From NCBI GenBank assembly GCA_029721435.1, contig CM056573.1, forward strand, positions 2,278,501 through 2,342,500: a stretch of DNA of 64,000 bases, read 5' to 3'. The notes beneath the pieces were generated by a model that had not been told where the DNA came from, made no database searches, and saw nothing but the letters and a program-made list of their open reading frames with translations. Position numbers and translations under genes: made by a program. Below are positions 49,019 through 61,634 of the stretch, one piece after another; position 1 is the stretch's first letter, and each line of letters starts with the position of its first letter. The stretch comes from Gymnothorax reevesii (taxonomy: Eukaryota > Chordata > Actinopteri > Anguilliformes > Muraenidae).

Positions 49019-49832
49019 TCTGCGATCGACAAGCAGGAAATGTCAGTGAAACGCATGCAAAACTACCTCCTCCCATGTTTAAGGGTTTCCATTGTTCATT
49101 TTAGACAGTCTTTGATGGTGGTTTATTTTGTTGTCCGTGTGTAAACCTAAAACCGCTTCACAGTGTGTGACTAAAGTAAAGCGCAAATTTTAGTCTGCGC
49201 TTAACCGATTTATACGTGTACAAGGAGATAAGCAACTTACGTAGTTACGGCCCTACGAGTTTACTCTCACTCTGATACGTTACTTTAATAAACTTCTTAA
49301 AACGCTGTATTAGTTGATCTCACCTTTCCCTAAGCACCAGACTGAAGTGCAAAAACGATGTTTGCCAACACAGTATCAATGACTTGAACACCGCCATCGG
49401 TTTCCGCTAGAAAACTGGATTGAGAGTTCTCTTGCATTGTGGAGAAAAAGGCTCAAATCGCCAGTTCGGCTACGGCTGGTCACTTTTCCCCTGTTGGGGC
49501 ATTCAACATTAGGGTCAGTGATCACCATTCCAAAATAATAAAAAGACGAGGCAAAAATGGCATCCATGACAGAGCTGCAAGGTGCAAACTAACGTTGACC
49601 AACAGGCTTGGCTGGTTATTAAGGTCGTCAAAGAGCTATAATAGTTTTGATGTGTTTTGCTAATTATATATGAAAAATTATGAAATTCATTGAGTTTCTT
49701 GCAGCCACACGACCTCTAGCGTCTTGGAGGTTCATATTTAAAGGGCTGTAGCCCAATTTATTCTTCCACCTCACTGAGACCAGTCTTCACTTCCATATGT
49801 ATTCCATAGGCCTACGTATTTTGTATGTAAAA
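49019..49832. other. No gene recognised
   Basis: No coding region, RNA gene or repeat family was recognised. Confidence 0.4.
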
Positions 49833-49941
49833 GTGTGTGTTTGTGTGTGTGTTTGTGTGTGCTTGTGAGATTGCATTGTTCATGTATTCTGTATGTGTGT
49901 TTGAAGCATATGTATACTGTAACCTCATGTATGTGTTCGTG

Positions 49942-49987
<46 letters not shown>

Positions 49988-50060
49988 TGTGTGTGTATTG
50001 TTCATGTATTCGGTATGTGTGTTTTAGGCATATGTATACTGTGTGTTCATGTATGTGTCT
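49833..50060. repeat. (TG)n tract with an internal ~122-bp duplication
   Basis: TG-rich runs at 49833-49862 and 49941-49997. The phrase ATTGTTCATGTATTC, GTATGTGTGTTT, ATATGTATACTGT occurs at about 49875-49919 and again about 122 bp later, so a block containing the microsatellite was duplicated. Confidence 0.85.
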
Positions 50061-53000
50061 GTGCTATCCAGTTGAAGCCCTTATGAAACTGATAGTGTGG
50101 ATTCAGATCACTGGTCATTGTCTGGTGTCTGATGTAAAATCAATGAGAGCCACACAATGAAAGCGGACAAATCAGGTCAGGAAGAATCTGTGTAGTTTAC
50201 AGCTCTGGTTAAGCCCTGCCAGCTATAAAGGCTACAGTGCATCAGAATTAAGGCAGTTCTGGCCCTGCTTCTAAACCGCTGTCCGTCTAATGATGCTGAT
50301 CTACCCACGATTCCCCTGTGTGACGCCATGGGGACCTGCAGTGTCGTTGCACCACAGTCACTTGTATGAAGTCATTTATGAAGCCTTGATTGAGGTGCGC
50401 ATTCAAACAGAGAGAAAATAAAAGGAAACCACAGGCTCGGCCCGGAGTGACGTTACATCGGTCTGAGCGACCGCACCGGACCAGACCCCTTCAGTAGAGC
50501 TGAGGAATGTGGGCGTTTGGCACTGCGGTCTCCTGGCAGCAGGTGAGGAGAGCCGAGCAGAACCACATCAGCACCTGGCACCGCTGTGCGGGACGAGTGC
50601 CAGAACCCATCATGTGAGAGGAGCAGTAATCATGTCGTCACAGAACAATCCGGCATCTGAATTGATAAAACACAGCAGCTTCAAACCTGTGTTCAGAGGA
50701 AGTCCTGTGGGAGCATGACTGTATCCACAGAGGGAAGAGTCTCTTCCATATTCTCTCTCTCACACGCACACGCACTCATTCAATTTTATAACAATTCAAT
50801 TTCAAGGTTGTTTTTTATACGGCAATACATTTGTAAATATTGTCGCAACGTTCATAAATTTATTAGAGTAGATGTCCGGTCAAATAAAAATGTTCTTATG
50901 GTAATAAAAACATTTCTGTTGGCCATCTCACGTCTAAACCATTAATCGCAGTGTTAACAAATAGATGCAATGATAGTTTGGCATTTAGGCTCTGCCTCTG
51001 ATACACCCAGCAGCCCGCTGAGCGTAAGGAGAAGAGATCGGGGAGAATCAGGGCCCCACTCTCCACTGGAGGAGACCCAGGCCTGCAGGAGGAAGCTGGG
51101 GTGGAGCTGGGATGTTAACCAGCAGCAGGCCAGTGTCACGCAGCACAGCAGCAGGCAGGGGCTCGTTCTGCCAGGAGAAATTAATGCTTTTATTTATTAG
51201 GGCTACATAACAGTGATGAAAAACTAAAGCTAAGACATGAATAATACAGTCATTTTCCTTTACTGTGTGAAATATAGTAATTACTCATTCAGTTCTCATG
51301 TATGATTGCAAAGCCCAATTTCATCAGTCATCCCTGATGAGCACGATCACTTCGTTCTTATCTTCTGTAATCATGCTAATATGTTGCTGTGGTGACAGAG
51401 AAACTACTCCTGTCAAATTAACGGTGGAAACTGAAACCTCTTTTTGTTAGTCATTGGGCCATCGAGCACATTGGCATCAATACAGTTTAACTTTGTTTCA
51501 AAATAACCGAGAAGAAACTGCTTATTTTGGAAACGTGTCATTAGAGGTGAAAAGCTCTAGATTGGCCATATAGATTTAATATGAATTTGCGCACCACTGT
51601 CCTAAAAGTTGACGGCGAACTCAGCCAAACCAGGACTGATGAAGGCCACATGTAGCCTGCATGAGCCAAGGGACAAGTACACCAGTGTCAAGTGTAAAAA
51701 ACAGACGCCTCTCAGGCCCTCAGCTGTTACTGATCAACTGAATGCCCCCCAAGTGCTTTAAAGTATAAATTCCATTCCAGAGCAATTCACAGTAATTCCA
51801 AACTTTTGAATGGTATGTTGTGCTTTTATCTTGTTTGAGAGTTCAGTTGAGGAGTCAGTATATCTCTGGTCTCAGCAGGATTATGTTTTGTTGCTCTGAT
51901 GGTAATTATGAGTTTGTGTCGGCCTTTATCCAGGATGAGGGCACTGAGTCTTTTTGTTTCTTTGTTTGATGTTATTTTAAGTTTTTGTTCCTTTATCTGA
52001 CACCTCTATTTCCAAATGACCCAAATTAACAAGCCAGCCTGCCTGGTTGGATCATCATGATGTTGACCTTTGATTTGAGCAGAGAGCCGGAGATACAGGC
52101 TTTTATTTTAAATGTGTTCCTCCCGATGTCTCTTCTTTTGACTCATCAGAGCACCAGAAGAGAAGTGCGGTAATTATGTCTGCTGTAGTTACCGAATGCC
52201 CGACGATTACAGAGTCGCTCATCTGTAAAGCAATAAACCCAAAACGAGCCAGAGCGACTCTCTGGACCGCACAGCTTTGATATTCACTCTCACCTGCTTT
52301 TAAGGACATTTCTCTGTGTGTAGATTTTAAATAGATGGGTAAAATGGTTAGTTTACTGTAACTTTATAATTACTATGGATTCAATATCAGATGTTTGTTT
52401 TGTTAAGGAAAAGTAATATTGTTTGTTTGAAGAGTTATTTAGATCTTTAAACAAGATAAAAAGAGACAGAATGCACGGTTGGATTCAAAGTTGATCCCTT
52501 ATAAAGGCTTCAGTTTTCAACAGTCCTCCATAACCTAATGAATGAATGAATGAATGAACGCTGCATTTACACAGCTCTCATCTCACAGTGACTGAAAGTG
52601 CTTAACAGTGATTTAGGCAAAATCTCACCTCAACACTCAACTGCCAATGGCCAATAACAGTGTGAACATAACCTTTTAGGAAGAGAGTGACTGTAGAATT
52701 GAATGAAGGAGAGAGTGGGAGAGGGATAGACAGAAAGGGAGAGAAAGAGAGAAAAATAAAGTGGAGATATTTGATATCTTTATGGAGGGGGAAGGGTGGA
52801 GGGTGTGGAAGCACGGCAGCGTATGGAGGCCAAAGAAAGGTTGTGTTTCTGTACAGATGTTTATCTCTCAGACTGACGGGTGAGACGGCTTGAGGAAGAA
52901 TGGTGTGAGGTAATCAGACCGAAAGAAGAGTCACTCCGGTTTGGGCCACTTCCGCTGTACTTGGCAGCTCAGATTACTCCATGAGGATAATCGAACTGGA

Positions 53001-56000
53001 GATGATGTGTCACCTGGGTGTGTGGGCAGCTCATGATGAGAGATGTGTCTCGTCCCATTATTATCAATATAATCATTATTAAATTCTGATAATTCTTTCA
53101 TACACCAGCCTTACACAAAGAGAGATGAAAGATGAGGGTTCCTGGTTTGAATGCTTAACCAAAGTTATCTCTGCACAGGAAATATGGGGACAAATGAAAA
53201 CAGAAGCTGCCATTGGCTCATTGATCTGAACCAATCGCTGCACTTAACTCTGAAGAACAAAGGCTTTTAATTCCTTCATACAGGTCATTGATTGACAGCT
53301 GAACCCATAATGAAGTTCATGAAGCCTCTCAGTCAGCAGCGGGTGATGCTGCAGGGATTGTGGGTGAATGTACTGCCTTCCCCACTGACTCTCTTACTCT
53401 TCCCTGCAAGACGTGCTGCATATTTATGAAATGATCATTTAATGTCGTTCAGTGCATTCTCAAAGAAAGAAGGATATTTCCTGTGGTGTCACAAATTTGA
53501 ATACTTTCCATAAATATCAGAAAACACAACACCTTTAAAAATGAGTGTTTTACCTGAAGACTTTTGTCAAATTTTACATTTAATATGCAACATGGCTAAC
53601 TGCATTTCAGGTTCCCTACTGGTTTATAGGGTCTAGAACATCAAGATAATGTTTTGAAAAAAAAAGCTTTTGTAGCTCAGGATAAAACATTATTGTTCAT
53701 TATTGTCTTTGCCCACTCTGTCTAGGGCAAGATGAAATGGCTGTGTGATTTTATTTGTATATATGTCTCATTCCTCTAATCTCTTTGCTATAAACACTTA
53801 AAGCTACAACATGCCTCCTACAGTCTCTTCTGCCTAAGAAAACATCATCGATGACAAATGTTCGATACGCATTCCTCCTTTCTCTGAAAAGACAACAATG
53901 ATATCATCAATCAAACATATGATTACAATCAATTTCCATCTAAGTGGTACAATTTAGTTTTGAGTGAATGCAGCGGTCGCAAGTTTACAATATTAAATCA
54001 TTGGCTCATAACAAAATGAGCTTCTTGAATAAAGGTCCTTGTTAAATTAAATAGTATTCTCCAGTGTGTGTGTTTTCCCTCCAAAAATGTTTATTTGGTA
54101 TTGAAAATGCCTAACAGTTGCTATCCAATCACAGCCTTCTCAATGTGAGGCATTGTGGGAATCCAGGAAAAATCTTGAATAATTTAACCTTCTATTGTCC
54201 AATGGCTCATCTGAGTCCTTTTCAGCTGAAATTTGCACAACAGAAAACACACTGTGAAATAATCAATCGGCCTTTTCTGGAAATCTGTGGTTCGCTGATT
54301 GAAGACAGTGGGGAGTGCAGTCGTGACATGATGACTAACTGCTGGGGTTTGTCGCTCTCCAAGATCCATCAACATTATTCTCCTGATAAATTTACTCTGA
54401 GTTCTGCCTCATAATTCTGCCTCGACCAGCAGCTTCCAAACTCCTGACCCCTTCTCACCAGCCCTTCACTTCCTGCCCCGTCAGAGGGTGTTCAGGCCAT
54501 TGTTTGAGAGAATTAGCGAGTAAAAGAACACTGCTCTAACTAATTAACCGGTGGATACAATAGTTTTCTCCCTTAATAAAAAAAGAAACAAATAAATGCA
54601 CTGGCTAACTGCTAAAATAAACACCTGCTAAACTACTGCTCAACTGTAGCACCCTCACTGTAACACTCACTCTACGTTTCAACACTGAGCAAACATTTTA
54701 CTGCAGATTATGCTTCTACATGCAGTATATTTATTCTGCTGGACATGTTTAGTGAAACAGATCAGCTGAGGGTAACACTGTTAGCGCCCCGGCTAAAGCT
54801 GCAGCACGACGGTCATCGTCATCAAAATCAACATTTCTCTGAAGTCAACATACAATCTCTTCACTGCTTCATCTCTCCTCATTATTTTTATGTCTTTGTT
54901 CTGTATCTCCATATTCAATATGTATTTTTAAAATGGTTGATTGTTTCATGTAATCTGCTCATAAAAAAAATAAATAAATAAAAAATACAGACTAAATTAG
55001 AAGATCAGGGTTTCCAGATTCCAGAAGTTCTCGATGTGAATTTCTGGCTTTAGGAGAAATATGAGGAGTTATTTTTGAAATAACTATAAAGATAATCACT
55101 CCGCAGCACACATTGAACACACACTAGCTCAGCGGCCCTTCAGACCCGCTTAGGGACGACTGGCACATCCGATAAAAATCTTCTCTCCAGTGCAAAATGC
55201 AGGAGAAATGCATCTGTGACTGAAAGCGTAGAGTCTGTCGGTGCCAGGAGAGGCACAGGAAAGCAGTTCCATTGTTTAGCAAAGTATTTGAGAAGGCCAT
55301 ATACGATAAGCTGTTTGAACTTATTCCCACATTTATTAACCCCTTTCTGCAGACGTAGACGCCCGCATCTATAGACCTGCAAATTGGAAGCACGCTGTTA
55401 CTGTACTCGATCACTAAATGGCACCCCCGGATCAGTTATTGAATGTTCACAAGCAAGCAGACCTCCAACGCTGTTCTGAATATGGGGAAGTTCACTCCAC
55501 GCCCGGTTTTTCAAGAGCTGCATGAATTAAACTCCTCAGCTAAGCCTGATGTGCAAACTGGTCAGTATCCTTGCCTATAGTATCGATCCAGCAGTTTAAA
55601 AAAACGATTTCTTGACACAGAAAAAATCGTTATCCTCTGTAGCAACCAGATAAGCCACAGTGAGCCAACAGTATTCCAAGTAATGGTTCAGAAAAATCAG
55701 TTTTCTGAGGCAAAAAAATCGACATGGTATTGATTCTCTCACATTCTACTGTTAATTACAGTCGTCACATACAAAAAAAATTCGTAGTTCCCTACCGTGG
55801 ATTTACGCGCAGATCCATTCATTGACAAATCCAGCGCTTCATTATATCCACCCGAGTACTGGCGTTGATAGCCAACCACTCAACCATACGCTCAAGCTCT
55901 TCTGCGTAATTGGATAGTTACACTTCATGCCCTGTGAAGCTACCCTGGTAAAAATGTATTGATTGGCTCGTTTCTTATCCAATTCCCGAGTGTTTAAACA

Positions 56001-57344
56001 TTTTAGAGTAAGTGAAACTAATTGATTGGACAAACAGAGAGCATACAAACCTATGCGTATCAGCAGGCTCGGTTGTATCCTGTCTTCGTTATGCACATTA
56101 CGCGGTTAAAATAGACGCGATTTATAGAAAACGCGTTCGCAAAACTGGCCTTGAAGTGTCCAGTTACATTTACAGGATTTAAATGAGATAAGGATATGGT
56201 CAATTGGAATTATTTAGAATGAAACAGGACCGGAGGGTTCCTGCTATTGGATCGGTCTCTGGAGAAGGGATTCATGAGAAAGGTGAGGCTGCTACTTTGT
56301 TATTTGTTGTTGTTGTTGTTGTTGTTTTTGGAATGTATACGTACTCTACAAAGTCGAATGTCGAGGTTTTTTTCCTGTTTAAAACGCGAACTGCCCGTGC
56401 ATTTGGATGGACCCCCTGGTACGTTCATTGCACGTTTCTTTTGAATCCAGGGAGGCAATGGATTGTTCCCTGAAAGTGGAGTGTCTGTTCTGTTAAAATA
56501 AGGTATATTTCAGAATTCAGATATTACTGAGTTAGTGAGTTGCACTTGTTCCTTATAAGTAATGAAATGAGTTTGTGAGCTTAGAAGAGGGGACTGGTAG
56601 CTTCCATTACAGGGTGAATGTTCTAACCGTTTAATAAGAAGTTTATTTAATGCGTGTTTGTGCTGGCTTGGGGCACTTTGAAGTAAAATGGCCAAAACTC
56701 TAAACTTTATTATGGAGAAAAGGCATGTTTTGTGGTTGGAGTGGTTACTGGTGACCATTGATATTCAACTGCACTGAGATTGATAAATTCATACTAAACT
56801 CAACCAGAAAATCATTTGTTCTTATTAAATTTCATGCCTTAAAACTTTATTTGTGTTATATACATGATTTTTTTATGATTTGACAGGACTTCATTTTGAG
56901 ACTTCGGGGAGACACTTGGATAGCTGTATAATTTGGCTAAAAGCATGTAGGTAATCTAGAATGTAATGTTGAAGATGAATTGTACTTGTGGTCAAGGAGT
57001 TTATGATCCCAGAAATGTATAGTTTTAAGCCCCAGCAGTTTTTCAATCCTCAGAATTATTTTTTTTGCGATTTCAATGGTGAATTCTCATGAAGATTTTT
57101 TATGTTTGCAGCTCATTTTCTCTACCATAATCATGAAAATTAACTGAAATACTATGTAATTCTAAATGCTGTAAGTGTCTTTTCAGAATTGAGCCACATT
57201 TTTCCTCTTTATGAAGCTTAAATCTTGAATTATACAACATTAAAGTGGGTAACCCAAAAATAGCCAAATTTGGCTTCTGCACAAAGGGGTTAATGTAGAA
57301 CAACACGGTTCAGTTTGCAATCGCAGCACGGAATCTAACTTGGC
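50061..57344. other. No gene recognised; scattered simple repeats
   Basis: No convincing coding region. Simple repeats: (AATG)n at about 52538-52557, an A/AT-rich run at 54962-54985 and (TTG)n at 56302-56326. CpG-rich patches near 50440-50560 and 55790-56130 could be regulatory, and GCAGCAG|GTGAGG at 50533-50545 has the form of a splice donor. Neither is supported by coding sequence. Confidence 0.35.
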
Positions 57345-57631
57345 ATGCTATATTGGATGAAATGTCAAAAGCTTTCGATAGTAAGCAACAAATAGATTAT
57401 GTTTATCTGGATTTTTCCAAAGCATTTGATTGCGTTCCACACGACTTACTCACGCACAAATTAAAATTCTATGGTTTTTCTGACTCTTGTGTTAAGTGGC
57501 TATGCTCATATTTATCTCATCGATTCCAACGTGTTGCTGTAGCTGAGAAAACATCTACTTGGAGACCGGTGCTATCTGGAGTGCCCCAAGGATCCATTAT
57601 TGGTCCTCTTTTTTGTTTTATACATCTCTGA
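57345..57631 (+). pseudogene. L2/CR1-type reverse transcriptase fragment
   Basis: Translation shows YVYLDFSKAFDCVPHDLL, HKLKFYGFSDSCVKWLCSYL and GVPQGSIIGPL, reverse transcriptase blocks containing the first catalytic Asp. Sequence similarity ends just after IGPLFC, before the YADD block. The frame is open but both flanks are unrelated, so it is a truncated dead copy. It differs from the LINE at 4172-12912 in sequence. Confidence 0.88.
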
Positions 57632-57644
57632 CAATCAGTCACTT

Positions 57645-57880
57645 TGGCTGGATTTACACTGCGGTTTAAATGTGAAACGAATCGGATCTTTTGCTCAAAT
57701 GCGGCCAATATAAGATCTGTCACATGGCTGTGCAAACAGAAAAAAAAAACAAATTGATTCCGTCCTCGATCGGATCCAGGCCTCATTCAAATGTGGTTTT
57801 TGTTCAGGTATCTGATCAGTGACATGCGGTGGTGGTTAGTTTGGTGAGGCAGAAACCACCCAATTAGCAATCAGACAAGT
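57645..57880. repeat. Probable non-autonomous DNA-element fragments
   Basis: The phrase CTGGATTTACACTGCGG followed by AATCGGATC- and AATGTGG-type blocks has the look of a widespread short fish DNA element. From 57820, CAGTGACATGCGGTGG resembles a hAT-type terminus. No matched ends were found for either. Confidence 0.35.
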
Positions 57881-60000
57881 AACTAGTTTAGTAAGACTAT
57901 TCGGCAGAATGACGGGCCAGTTTAAGTTTCCGCAGCGTTTTTGCTCAGTACATGGAACCTGAAATGCTCAACAACAGATTTGCGCGTACTTTCTTCCAGG
58001 AAGCCGAGGCAATGTCATCAAAAAGTATTAACACAGTTCGACTGATGCAGAGTTCAATGCTTAATCAATAGCTTATACAGTCTTTTATTCTTTAAATACG
58101 CTCTTTTTCACCGAAACAAAAAGCGGGTGTTTATTTTCAGTCCTCTTTCGTAATCCGATTTACAAAATGTTTAAACGATATACAGAATTACCAAGAGAAT
58201 TTTTCCTAATTTATTATTCAGATTTCCATCCTTGCAGTCTCGAATTGCAGGGTATACGTGAATGAAGTCATTATCTCCTTTATCAGTATCAGGCTTCCTA
58301 CAGGCTCGGTCTTAATTGTTTTCATTGTCAATCAGGAGTAGTACGTGGGACCAGGTTCACAAAATCCTGTGATTAAAGTTTGGGTCACTGCCAATTCAAT
58401 TCAAGGGACTATTTCGTCTTTTCAATGAGCATTGTAAACGACAGCGGCATTGATTTCCAGCTATCAGCCGATAACCGGTGGTTTTCTACTGGTTGGCTGG
58501 TTACGGTGGCGGTGAAGAGTAAAAATACCTAATATATTATCGTTAATCTACGAGCATGTAGTGCTTTTTACCGTCTTTGCTGTCTCATACTGTTATTTGT
58601 TTTTGGATTATTTTACCACGTGCTGGTTAGCCAGCTTTGCTGTTCCATTTTAGCAAATGCTTCAGCAACGGGTACAATCAGCTGTTGGAGCTCTCTGGTT
58701 GAATAAACATGTGATTAAGAGTTTTGGTTAGTCAATGTAAAAACCCAAATGTGTGAATATTTCACATATGAATACTGCTTAAAGGGATTTCTGGGTTGCA
58801 ACTGGCATCAGCGATAAAGCTATTTTTAATACATGAACAATGGTAATGCAGCGACATTGATTTTAGCCGCCGGTTGGCGAACTGCTATTTGCTTAGCCTA
58901 ATGTTAGTATTAGCACAACGCGGTGGTTCGCTAGCTTTGCTGCTCCACGTCATTTTTTATCCATTATCTTACTGTTGCTGAATGGTAATAGAACAGTTAC
59001 AAATATTAGGTTTGACCGGAAAATCCTCCTTAAATGTGTTTCTGATTATCTTGACCGGCCGGCTCTGTTGTCTTGGTCTTCAGATGTCATCAAGTGCGTT
59101 CTCTAGTCGTAAATAGTTGCAGGTCCGTAACTAACCAATCAGCATTCATTAGCAGACTGCTAGCGTGTTATGGCCAACTGCAGCCCAACCTGTAGGAAAT
59201 CGAAAGGACATAACTTCTCAGCAATTTCATTTTTAACCTATAATCCATATTGAACTTGCAGAATTTGCAATTTTTTAACGATCACCTGTTGAAAGGGACA
59301 AATTTAGCCTTCCAGCTCCATAGGACTCCATTCATTCTGCACTCACCCGCAATCACTCCTAGTGGAATTCTGGTGGAACTGCAACCAAGTTCAATACAAT
59401 TGGGCTGAATGGAGAGTGGTAAGGCTCCTCATAGATAGGCTCTGGCGCACCTGAGACTTTAAGATTCCGGTAGGGGAGAAACGATGCAGGTGAGCAACGC
59501 AGAGGACAGGAGACTCAGCAACTGATCAGCGGTCTTCAGTTAAGACTCTGCAGGAATGTGAGCTAAAGAAAAAACCAGAGAGGCAGCCGGTAAGAGCGCT
59601 GGACTTTTATCTGCATTGTTATGATGTGTGAACTATTACGCGGCTCAGGCGCAACAACTTCATTGTCATGGACTTTAAAGAGCTGATCTTTACGAAATGG
59701 ATTGTTTGCATGGATTTATATTCTGTTCAGTGGAGAAATTGATCCGAAAGTGCGAATGGTGGATTTTGGAACACATGGGCACGCGGTGATGTCCGGTTTT
59801 GATTGATTGATTGAATGATTGATGAATCATTTGCTGTTTGGTTTGGTGCTTATCCTGCACGAGCGGTGTGTTTATTTTTGCGGGCTTGCACATTGGAGGT
59901 GTTTTAATTAAATAGGTTAAATAATGTGACGGATGTTTTGATTTGAAATGGCTTCATGCTAAAACGCTATAGGTTAAAATGCTGTAAATATATGGTTTTA
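57881..60000. other. No gene recognised
   Basis: No coding region recognised. Bases 58620-58650 and 58925-58950 share AGCTTTGCTG[TC]TCCA, a weak internal duplication. A donor-like GCAGCCG|GTAAGAG lies at 59583-59595 without other exon evidence. Confidence 0.35.
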
Positions 60001-60020
60001 TATATATATATATATATATA

Positions 60021-61620
60021 CAAAACCGGTGAAGTTGGCACGTTATGTAAATCCTAGATAAAAACAGAATACAATGATTTGCAAATCCTTTTCAACTTAT
60101 ATTCAATGAAATACACTGCAAAGACAAGATGTTTAATGTTCAAATTGAGAAACTTTTTTTGTTTTTGCAAATAGTCATTAACACAGAATTTAAAGGCAGC
60201 AACACATTGCAAAATAGTTGGCACAGGGGCCTTTTTAGCACTGTGTTACATCGCCTTTCCTTTTAACGACACTCAGTAAACGTTTGGGAACTGAGGAGAC
60301 CAATTTTTGAAGCTTTTCAGGTGGAACTCTTTCCCATTCTTGCTTGATGTACAGCTTAAGTTGTTCAACAGTCCGGGGTCTCCGTTGTCGTATTTTATGC
60401 TTCATAATGCGCCACACATTTTCAATGGGAGACAGGTCTGGACTACAGGCAAGCCAGTCTAGTACCCGCACTCTTTTACTACGGAGCCATGCTGTTGTAA
60501 CACGTGCAGAATGTGGCTTGGCATTGTCTTGCTGAAATAAGCAGGGGCGTCCATGAAAAAGACGTTGCTTGGATGGCAACATATGTTGCTCCAAAACCTG
60601 AATGTACCTTTCAGCATTAATGGTGCCTTCACATATGTGTAAGTTGCCCATGCCTTGGGCACTAATACACCCCCATACCATCACAGATGCTGGCTTTTGA
60701 ACTTTGCGCCTATAACAGTCCGGATGGTTCTTTTCCTCTTTGGTCCGGAGGACACAACGTCCACAGTTTCCAAAAACAATTTGAAATGTGGACTCATCAG
60801 ACCACAGAACACTTTTCCACTTCGCATCAGTCCATCTTAGATAAGCTTGGGCCCAGCAAAGCCGGCAGCGTTTCTGGGTGCTGTTGATAAATGGCTTTCG
60901 CTTTGCATTGTAGAGTTTTAACTTGCACTTGCAGATGTAGCGACGAACTGCAGTTACTGATAGTGGTTTTCTGAAGTGTTCCTCAGCCCATGTGGTGATG
61001 TCTTTTACACACTGATGTCGGTTTTTGATGCAGTACCGCCTGAGGGATCGAAGGTCACGGGCATTCAATGTTGGTTTTCGGCCTTGTCGCTTACGTGCAG
61101 TGATTTCCCCAGATTCTCTGAACCTTTTGACGATATTACGGACCGTAGATGATGAAATCCCTAAATTTCTTGCAATAGCTCATTGAGGAATTTTGTTTTT
61201 AAACTGTTCGACAATCAGCTCACGAATTTGTTCACTAAGTGGTGACCCTCACCCCATCCTTGTTTGTGAATGACTGAGCATTTCAGGGAAGCTGCTTTTA
61301 TACCCAATCATGGCACCCACCTGTTCCCAATTAGCCCGTTCACCTGAGGGATGTTCCGAATAAGTGTTTGATGAGCATTCCTCTACTCTCTCAGTCTTTT
61401 TTGCCCCTTGTGCCAGCTTTTTTGAAACATGTTGCAGGCATCAAATTCCAAATGAGCTGATATTTGCAAAAAATTACAAAGTTTACCTGTTCGAACCTTA
61501 AGTAACTTGTCTTTGCAGTGTATTCAATTGAATATAGGTTGAAAAGGATTTGGAAATCATTGTATTCTGTTTTTATTTACGATTTACACAACGTGCCAAC
61601 TTCACTGGTTTTGGGTTTTG
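60021..61620 (-). mobile_element. Well-preserved Tc1-type transposon in a (TA)n tract
   Basis: The element is flanked on both sides by TA microsatellite (59999-60020 and 61621-61634), matching the TA target preference. The left end (GTGAAGTTGGCACGTTATGT) and the inverted right end (GTGAAGTTGGCACGTTGTGT) pair for well over 100 bp with few differences. The right end carries about 8 extra outer bases (CAAAACCC), so the left tip appears eroded. The transposase on minus occupies most of the interior. Confidence 0.93.
60235..61257 (-). pseudogene. Tc1 transposase, full length with two TGA stops
   Basis: 341 codons from ATG at 61257-61255 to the stop at 60235, the usual length, with no frameshift. 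It has an N-terminal helix-turn-helix (ARNLGISSSTVRNIVKRF), a basic hinge (RKRQGRKPT) and a second DNA-binding region. The catalytic triad is complete: Asp154 (LWSDEST), Asp244 (FQQDNAKPH) and Glu279 (DLSPIENVW), with 34 residues between the last two. TGA codons interrupt at codon 3 (61251-61249) and codon 26 (61182-61180). Both sites are where Arg (CGA) would be expected, as after methyl-CpG deamination. The enzyme would cut and paste the element at TA sites; this copy cannot make it in full. Confidence 0.93.
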
Positions 61621-61634
61621 TATATATATATATA
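61621..61634. repeat. (TA)n microsatellite, right flank of the Tc1 element
   Basis: TA units continue the tract that begins at 59999; the Tc1 element split it. Confidence 0.9.

Noticed and set aside
50440..50545. Candidate promoter and exon with TGACGTTA and GCAGCAG|GTGAGG
   Set aside because: Weak motifs only, with no coding sequence or regulatory site of comparable strength to the one at 25520.
55124..55414. Overlapping minus-strand ORFs of 96 and 80 codons
   Set aside because: Neither frame shows a recognisable motif, and two overlapping open frames of similar length suggest chance.
59500..59595. Second candidate first exon ending at GCAGCCG|GTAAGAG
   Set aside because: Only the donor-like hexamer supports it; such matches are expected by chance in 64 kb.
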